The position numbers and the translations under genes were made by a program. Positions 57,254 through 64,000 of a stretch of 64,000 bases of DNA are shown here, piece by piece. The notes beneath the pieces were generated by a model. The model saw only the letters and a list, made by a program, of their open reading frames with translations. It had not been told where the DNA came from and did not search any database. Every line of letters starts with the position of its first letter. Position 1 is the first letter of the stretch. Origin of the DNA: Hymenopus coronatus. Lineage: Eukaryota; Arthropoda; Insecta; Mantodea; Hymenopodidae. The DNA is taken from the NCBI GenBank assembly GCA_030762935.1, contig CM060900.1:291366236-291430235 (forward strand), written 5' to 3'.

Positions 57254-59259
57254 TAGAGGAAATGAACTCTGTGTGTTTTCTGAAAGTATTAATGTTTTTG
57301 AACAATGTTAAACCTAAACACATAGCTGAATCTTTTTATTGTGTTGTAATGATTTTAAAACTTATTATTGGAAATATTTTTACTTAGTTGACCAAGAATC
57401 CTGCAGTTCAGTTTTTAGCTTTAATATCATCATTTATGTAAAAGACATAGTTCAAGTTCGAAATTCACAGTCTCACCCATCCACATGAAAAATGTCACAC
57501 CTGTCCTGTGTGTAGTTATTTTTCAAATCTTATAACCAAGAGAAAAGTTGTCACAATGAAGTATACTTTGTATAAAATTATAAAGGCATTTGTTTTATTA
57601 AAGTCACCAAGTTTCCTTGATCTCATTAGAGGTGTTCACTGTAAGTGCATGTATTTTGCTCACCTGACATACTTAAGAGATTAGCACCATCTTAATTATT
57701 GTCACAATGTTTTAACTAATTATATATCAGGACATGTACAATATCTTACACACTGAGTCAGCAGTGGGAGACTGCAGTTGCATTGCAACAAATTCAGAGT
57801 TCATCGATTGCTGAGAAATGATAATGCTATTGTCACATCTGTCTGCAAGGAATGGTTGTGTTGTCATTGGAATGATAACTATTATCTTCAACATGACCTA
57901 TTCAAAGAATATGCATGGCATGTTATAGTTCATAAATGATTGCAAAAAGTAACATTACCGACTGCCCTGTTCAACAATTTTTATTAGGCTTATCATCTCT
58001 CACTTGCTCACCTTTTTTTAACTTAAGAAATAACATTAGAGAGGTTTTCTGTAAATTCTGTTATTTAAATGCTCAAATATTTATTTCCTAAATCAAGGAA
58101 AAAAGCTACAGGAGGCAAAACTTTATGGTAAAATAGTAACCAGAATATAGTAGCAGCTCTTTAACCTGGCACATCCAGGACCACAGCCTTGCTTAATTGG
58201 TGATTTTGCCAGATTATCGAACAGAAATAATTTAATGGGAATACCAAAGATAAATCATTCAATACTAGAATGCAAAAAATAAACATTTTTACATATGAGC
58301 ATTATTGTTTAAAAAGCCTTTGTTATCATGCTGCTTCTGTGATTCTGGTCTCTTCTTCAAAAAGTCATCATGGATTATAAACAAATTATGACTTCTGAAT
58401 TGTAATGTTTGTTGGGTTCAGCAAATTTTATAAATGTATGCAATACTTCAGAAACCTTTTCCCAAAAGACTACAGAATGCTGGACTGGCTTCTACTGTGT
58501 ATAGAAACTGGGGATTCTTCAAGGTAGGAATAAATTCTGTTGCCTGCCCATTTGTATGTCATTTATTTCTGAGTAATGAATATGATGAAAATGTTCTATT
58601 AGACCATCTTTATTTTTATACAGAGTCTGTAAAGACCTGTGCTGCAGTACAATCTCATTGGGTGAATGGAAACAATCCTCTTTTGAATGTATTTGGCAAG
58701 ACCTTTCATATGCTTTTGAAAAATATGTACCTAAATCTTGAATTTCTTCAAACATATTCTACTCTGAGAGAATGAGGATGTAGCAGGTTTTGTAAATATT
58801 TGTTTCTTTGATACACTAATGTACAAATACATAATAGCATTGGGGTGTCTTTTCTTCACCAGATATTCCATTTCCCTCTTTTCCCCCCTCATAATGGAAG
58901 CCCATCATATGTCTGGCAGGTAAACTTTTCCACCATTATTTCATTTTGCTGCTGGAAATTATTTCTGCTAAGCCCTGAACACACTTATCATGTACTTCAA
59001 AAGGTTTCAAATTTGTTCTGTGGTTTCATTTCCTGGCACGTATTTCTTTAACTTCACTTCCTAACATATACCTTAGTTGAGATGTGTCTATTATCTGTTT
59101 TTTTTTTTGTTTTTTTTTCATCTGCTTGTAATTGTATTGTAATTTTGTCAAGTTCTCTCTGTTAGTTCACAAATTCTCACTTTTTGTTTGTTTTTTTTTT
59201 TTTTTTTGTTTGATCTAGCTCAAATTTTCTGTGCCACCTTACTATCACTTCACATTTTC
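57254..59259. other. Intron sequence, no supported gene
   Basis: AT-rich with T runs near 59099-59120 and 59191-59208. A stretch at 58434-58775 is open on both strands, but neither frame has a motif I recognise. Confidence 0.4.
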
Positions 59260-59267
59260 CCTGATGT

Positions 59268-59580
59268 AGCGATTAATGCAATATGCAAGACATAATCTTC
59301 TCTTTTGTATAGTTCACCCACTGGAGAGTAAAACACAAGTCCTCTCTTAATCCGTCATAATAGCAACAGTCAGTGCACATTACAACTTCACTCAATAATG
59401 AATTGAACAGCTATAACTTTGCCACACCAGAAACACACTAACTCACTTGTGACCTCCACACTAGCTTATATAGCCACTGGAATCTTTCACAAACAACTCT
59501 AGAATATTTTGGAGATGGGGTGGGAAGAATGTTCCGAAACATTCCTGTTATATCTCGATAATGCTTCTGAAATTTACAGT
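59268..59580 (-). repeat. Possible solo LTR, minus strand
   Basis: Read on the minus strand, the segment starts TGTAAATTTCAGAAG, contains a TATA-like gctatataagc near 59470, and ends ttaatcgctaca. TG..CA ends and an internal core promoter are LTR-like. I see no target duplication and no adjacent primer-binding site, so this remains tentative. Confidence 0.3.
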
Positions 59581-61150
59581 AGGTGAGAGTGCTATCCCAT
59601 CAGGCTGTCTCTTCCCAGTCAGTTGGTTGATGCCTTTGCAATAAGCTGCTTCACATTATATAATCTAAATAATGAGTTTAATTTTTATATGTTGCTAATA
59701 TCCTGTCAGCATACTAGATAGCAAGTCATTTTGAATAGATTTTGAGGTGCCTTTAAACACTTTCATAATCTTTAAACAATCTTATTGGGTCACTATCAAT
59801 TACAGCAGTGTAATTTTAATCTATTAACTCTTTGAAATACCTGCATTATTGAAGTCTTCATTTTCATTATGGCCTCTGAATGCAAGTTAAGATTCACCAC
59901 AAAACTTACTGTCATAATATTTTTTCTTCTCCACCTCTTTATTATGCTTCTGATCATTAATTCTATACCCTTCTTCAAGTTCTGTAATATTAGTTTGGTC
60001 TAGTTACCTATAAGGCGAACATTTTAAATCAATAATACCTGTCCTTGATCATCATCATCACTTCCAAATAGTATAAATGTTGGAGTCAAAAGAATACAGC
60101 TCTTAACCTCAAAAGACACAAATCCATTCACTCTTTTCACATGATTAGAATACTTGGCATAAACTGTCATTGTATCATAACATTGTTGCATTATATTCAG
60201 AATAGACCTTGTTCTTTTGCAGCAGTTCTGCCCACATGTGTTAAATGCTTGGATTGTAAACATTTTATTCTATTCGTTATAAACCACCAAATCATTATAT
60301 AATATAAAATCATTAACTACATACATACATGAAACTCATTCAACAACAAAATAAGTATACATGGCATTGCATGCACAACTACATAAGCCAATATTATAAA
60401 CACCACTATTATCTTTTCCACAGTTGTAAGCTTTCTCTCAGTTGAAGAGACAGAAAAATATTTGTCCCCCTCAATCAGGATCAAGGAGGTTGTGAATCTT
60501 TCCCCTCCAACTAATGTTACCAAACATGCCCCTGCATGCATTTATTCTGATAGTAAACCTGAAGGTGAAGTAACAGAAGAGTCTCTGGTTTATTAGCAGC
60601 TTGGATGTAGGGAGCTAGTACTGTCTGCCACTAAGTTTTTACCATAGAACAGAATGTTATTAAATTCAAACTATGCAGAAATTTGTTGAAAAGGAAATCT
60701 TATTTGCTAACTAAATTATCTGATTTAGTAATATTAAATATAAAACATATACTTCCAAATCAATAACAGGATAGAAAGGCTGACCATGTGCCCTCTCGAA
60801 GGGGTTGTGCCTGCATAAGTACTGTTATAATCTGCAACATTTTTGTTTCAAACCATCATAGAGATGTGTATTAGTTATTTGTTTACCACATGATGACCAC
60901 TTCAGTAACAACTAGGTTAAAAACTTGAAGTAAGGCGATATTGGAAATAATGCAGACAATTTCAACATTAGTAGTCATACTGCCACTACTTGCCCCTTTT
61001 TGGAACATGGTTAGAACATTTCCAATGAAAGATTAAGAAATAATGCTAGTTCAAAACCAGCAAATACCCTCTTAAAGTATATTTAAAATAAAAAAAACTT
61101 CTCATACTGCAAAAGCTGTCTACAAGCTGTACTGACTATTGGATGGGAGC
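59581..61150. other. Intron sequence, no supported gene
   Basis: Short frames only. The minus-strand frame 60541-60317 has a hydrophobic stretch (IIVVFIILAYVVVHAMP), but nothing supports a gene. Confidence 0.4.
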
Positions 61151-61162
61151 ACTAGAGAACAA

Positions 61163-61325
61163 ATCCCCCCTCTCTCCCTCTCTTCCTCTCTCTCCCTCTC
61201 CTCCTCTCTCCCTCTCCTCCTCTCTCCCTCTCCTCCTCTCTCCCTCTCCTCCTCTCTCCCTCTCCTCCTCTCTCCCTCTCCTCCTCTCTCTCCCTCTCTC
61301 CCTCTCCATCTCTCTTCTCTCTCTC
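61163..61325 (+). repeat. Polypyrimidine minisatellite, 16-bp unit
   Basis: The unit cctctctccctctcct recurs about six times between 61195 and 61292, flanked by less regular ct/tc sequence. One strand is nearly pure pyrimidine over about 160 bp. Frames across it are strings of Ser, Pro and Leu (or Arg, Glu and Gly on the other strand) and are not genes. Confidence 0.95.
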
Positions 61326-61359
61326 AAAATACCTTAACACAGTATGGAAGTAAATGAAT

Positions 61360-62830
61360 ATCTATAGGGCCATTAAATTGTAAGGTAATCTCTCTCCACT
61401 TGCAAGAGAACCAGGAGTCATCGAGGAAGTGGTGACAGCAAAGGCATATTAAAATATTTAGTTTATAGTAATTACTGGAAATGTTGACCTTCTGATCCCA
61501 AGGAAGCAGCACATCTGGTAAAAGTATTGTTGTATCCTTTATAGTTATAGGGTTTCAGTTTTAATTGATGTGTAGCATTTCTTGCAAAGGCGGACACATA
61601 CCTGTCTGCTGAGATAATTTGTTTAGTGATTTTTGAGGTGATTGCTCTAAACTGGGACAATTTTATCTAGCTTATTTTGTGTTAAGATTGATCTTCTTTC
61701 TGAATGTTTATTCTCTAACACTGATTCCGAAGCTTCAAGCTTGTGCATGATCACATGCATAGATTTTGTTGCTGATGGTCCAGAGTTTGAAAAGCTGTCA
61801 ACAAACTTGGTGCATACATGGTGAGTATATATTTGTGTTTAAAGTACTCTTTGCATATATACATTCTTCCACAGATAAGTGACATGCCATGTTGATGGCA
61901 ATGACACAGGCACCTGGCTGATTGGACCTGACACAACAGGTGACATGATGTCAGTGCACCTTAGGGAGGCAATTGGATGTCAGAAGTCCTGGTAGATATT
62001 AGGGAAGAGCAAAGCAAATAGACTGTTAGAGGGGCTCATTAATAATTTATCAACCCTATGCGTCTATACCTAATGCCTATATATTTCTATTAGTATTGTC
62101 CTTTTCCACTCTTGCGCTGTTACCAAGTTGCTAGTAACATGGTGTAAATATTCAGTTAAACCTTTCAGCTTTGAACACATTATCCAATGCAGGATGTTCT
62201 TCTTTACCAGATTATACCATTTTTAGAATCATCATAAATTTTTATGGGCCCATGTTATGTAAAGAAATCATATTTTTCACTTTCAACAAAAGTCTGATAC
62301 TTGCTGTTTCTATGCATATCATGTACTGACTAATAACAAATTAAGAACTAGAATACAACAATTTTTTTTCTTGACTAAACTAGAGTGCTAACATTTATAT
62401 AGTTTGAATTTTCTAACTTTAACAAAGCAAGCTTTATAATTTTTAAATTAAATATTTTTTGAAATATTTAAACCTGTGCAGTAGTAACCTTTTTAGTAAC
62501 TGAGTTTACATTGGGGACCAAGCAAGAGAAAATGTTGAGGGTTAGGGATATTTTTTAAAACAAACTGGAATCCTAAAACTTCTATCATTCATTATGTATG
62601 ATCAACAAAAGTCATCCATCTATTCAGCTAGTAGGCCCCAGCACAAGGTGGGTAGCCAGTCCATGTTAGTAGTAAAGGTTAACATCAGTTTGTAAGGAAT
62701 TGTTTATATTTGTAGCATGTGGAACACTGTGTAGTGTTGTGCAGGTTGTTTATTTAACATTGTATGTAAATAATTATATTTATAGGGGAAGAAGCTAGGA
62801 AAAGAGAAAATGTTGGTAAATTAAGTAGGA
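61360..62830. other. Intron sequence, nothing recognised
   Basis: No motif-bearing frame, repeat family or splice-linked exon was identified here. Confidence 0.4.
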
Positions 62831-62844
62831 ACACATATTAATAA

Positions 62845-63960
62845 TAAATATCATAAAATGTGTTATATTATTTTCAAGTAAAATAGGTATCAATAAGGAA
62901 GCAAAGGACACAGCTAAGGCTGTTGAGTGTTCAGAAACAGCAGTATATGAGATGATAAGAGAATGAATGTATAGACCTCTAAATATGGCATAAAAATAGC
63001 AAAGGTTGTGCAAATAAATGCCAGGTTAATATGCTGAAATAGTGTAAACCAGAGTGTGGTGCGTTGTTCACTCTTTGCTGTTTGAAAACATTTCACCTGC
63101 ATTGAACATACTTTTGTCAAGAGTAACCAGTTAGTATATAGAAAGAGATATCACATGATATAAATATCTAAAAGACATAAAAAGGTTTAGGGTCTTGAGA
63201 AAATCAATTGTTTATACAGATGAGTCATTGGTAAAAGTATATTGTCAAAAGCATGGAGGGATACCAAAGTTAGAAGTGCTCATCAAGCAGCGATTAAGGG
63301 ACTAAGTACAACTCAGCCACTTGATGAGCTGGGATCAAGAATTGCTTAGGTCCATGCTAGAAATGAGCAAAGCTCATCAGATAAGTTAACATTTTTGTGC
63401 AAAAGAAACATGGCAGTGCATGTGACAAAATGATAGGTGAAATATGTGAGAAGTGGTTCTGTGAATAATTTCTCACTGAGGTAGCTATTATTGTAATTTT
63501 CAGTGCAGAATATCACAAGCTGGGCTCCTGTAGGGAAAATTATGTCCTTGGTTGGCTTATTCAGAGATGTGCTTAAACAAGGAATTGTCTCTATTGTGTC
63601 TCAGATTAAAGAGAGTGTAATAAAAGCATTATGGATGTAATGGTGAAAATAGTAGAGTGACAAGTTCTTTCCTTGCCAGCATACTATTGTGAACTAAATT
63701 CCATCAAAATGGCATAGTCACAAGTGAAAAGCTACATAAAAATTAACATTGTCATTTAGATAAATAGAAATGAGGTGTTTGAGCTCGTAGGTATTCAAAC
63801 ATATGTATTATGGTGCAAAATTTGGTGAACTATATGAACAGAATAAAAAAGATTGAAAGTGATATGTGTATTATCAACAAGGTCCAAACAACACAGAACC
63901 CATTCTGATTAATTTGTCACCACCACCGTCATCATTATTGCCGACAGAATCAGCACCATC
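62845..63960 (+). pseudogene. Third D-82-E (Tc1/mariner-type) transposase, strongly degraded
   Basis: Text in order on the + strand: a helix-turn-helix-like KDTAKAVECSETAVYEMIRE near 62908, YTDESLVKVYCQKHGG near 63214 (first catalytic Asp followed by Glu-Ser), EKWFCE then VIFSAEYHKLGSC near 63450-63520 where the second Asp block is expected but decayed, and LPAYYCELNSIKMA followed by SQVKSYIKIN near 63677-63750, in which the catalytic NPIE is replaced by NSIK. The layout follows the transposase at 51384-52824. Terminal repeats are not visible, and the right end may pass the window edge. Confidence 0.65.
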
Positions 63961-64000
63961 TGATTTTGATTAACCATAATCCTGTCTGTTCAGGCTGACA

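Noticed and set aside
58434..58775. 113-residue plus-strand frame (and 78-residue minus frame) as an exon
   Set aside because: Both strands are open, neither resembles the expected next adenosine kinase exon, and no splice-linked neighbour was found.
61136..61357. Several frames of 60-72 residues on both strands
   Set aside because: They are translations of a polypyrimidine minisatellite and have no protein character.

Overview
This window is nuclear DNA of an arthropod, most likely an insect with a large genome. The background is AT-rich, reading frames are short and broken, and many transposon families are present as old copies. The only host coding sequence I can support is two exons of one gene on the + strand, adenosine kinase (ADK, PfkB family), at 18278-18413 and 54239-54384. 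Their splice sites and phases agree, and they are consecutive in the protein. The whole window therefore appears to lie inside one gene. The intron between the two exons is about 35.8 kb, the upstream intron is longer than 18.2 kb, and the downstream one is longer than 9.6 kb.

Upstream intron (1-18277): a Tigger/pogo element cut by the window start; a LINE remnant with a nearly complete Buster-type hAT inserted in it, with 8-bp target duplications; further LINE fragments on both strands; a tRNA-derived SINE; two minus-strand hAT remnants; and microsatellites.

Middle intron (18414-54238): a Penelope-like element in two head-to-head copies; a piggyBac with TTAA and terminal repeats, carrying a SINE; the 3' half of one Gypsy element with its LTR; two copies of an unclassified ~0.7 kb repeat; two SINEs; an RNase H-bearing LINE split by an opposite-strand LINE with an esterase-like ORF1; the 5' half of a second Gypsy element interrupted by a GC-rich insert that carries only a LINE ORF1; and a three-layer nest in which a Tc1/mariner-type element with D-82-E spacing is split by a hAT, which is itself split by another copy of the same Tc1/mariner family.

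Downstream intron (54385-64000): microsatellites, a degenerate copy of a repeated protein family I cannot name, a possible solo LTR, a 16-bp polypyrimidine minisatellite, and a third degenerate D-82-E transposase.

None of the transposon proteins is intact. The sequence is best read as a record of layered insertions in very long introns of a housekeeping gene. Family calls rest on protein motifs read by eye, without database searches.
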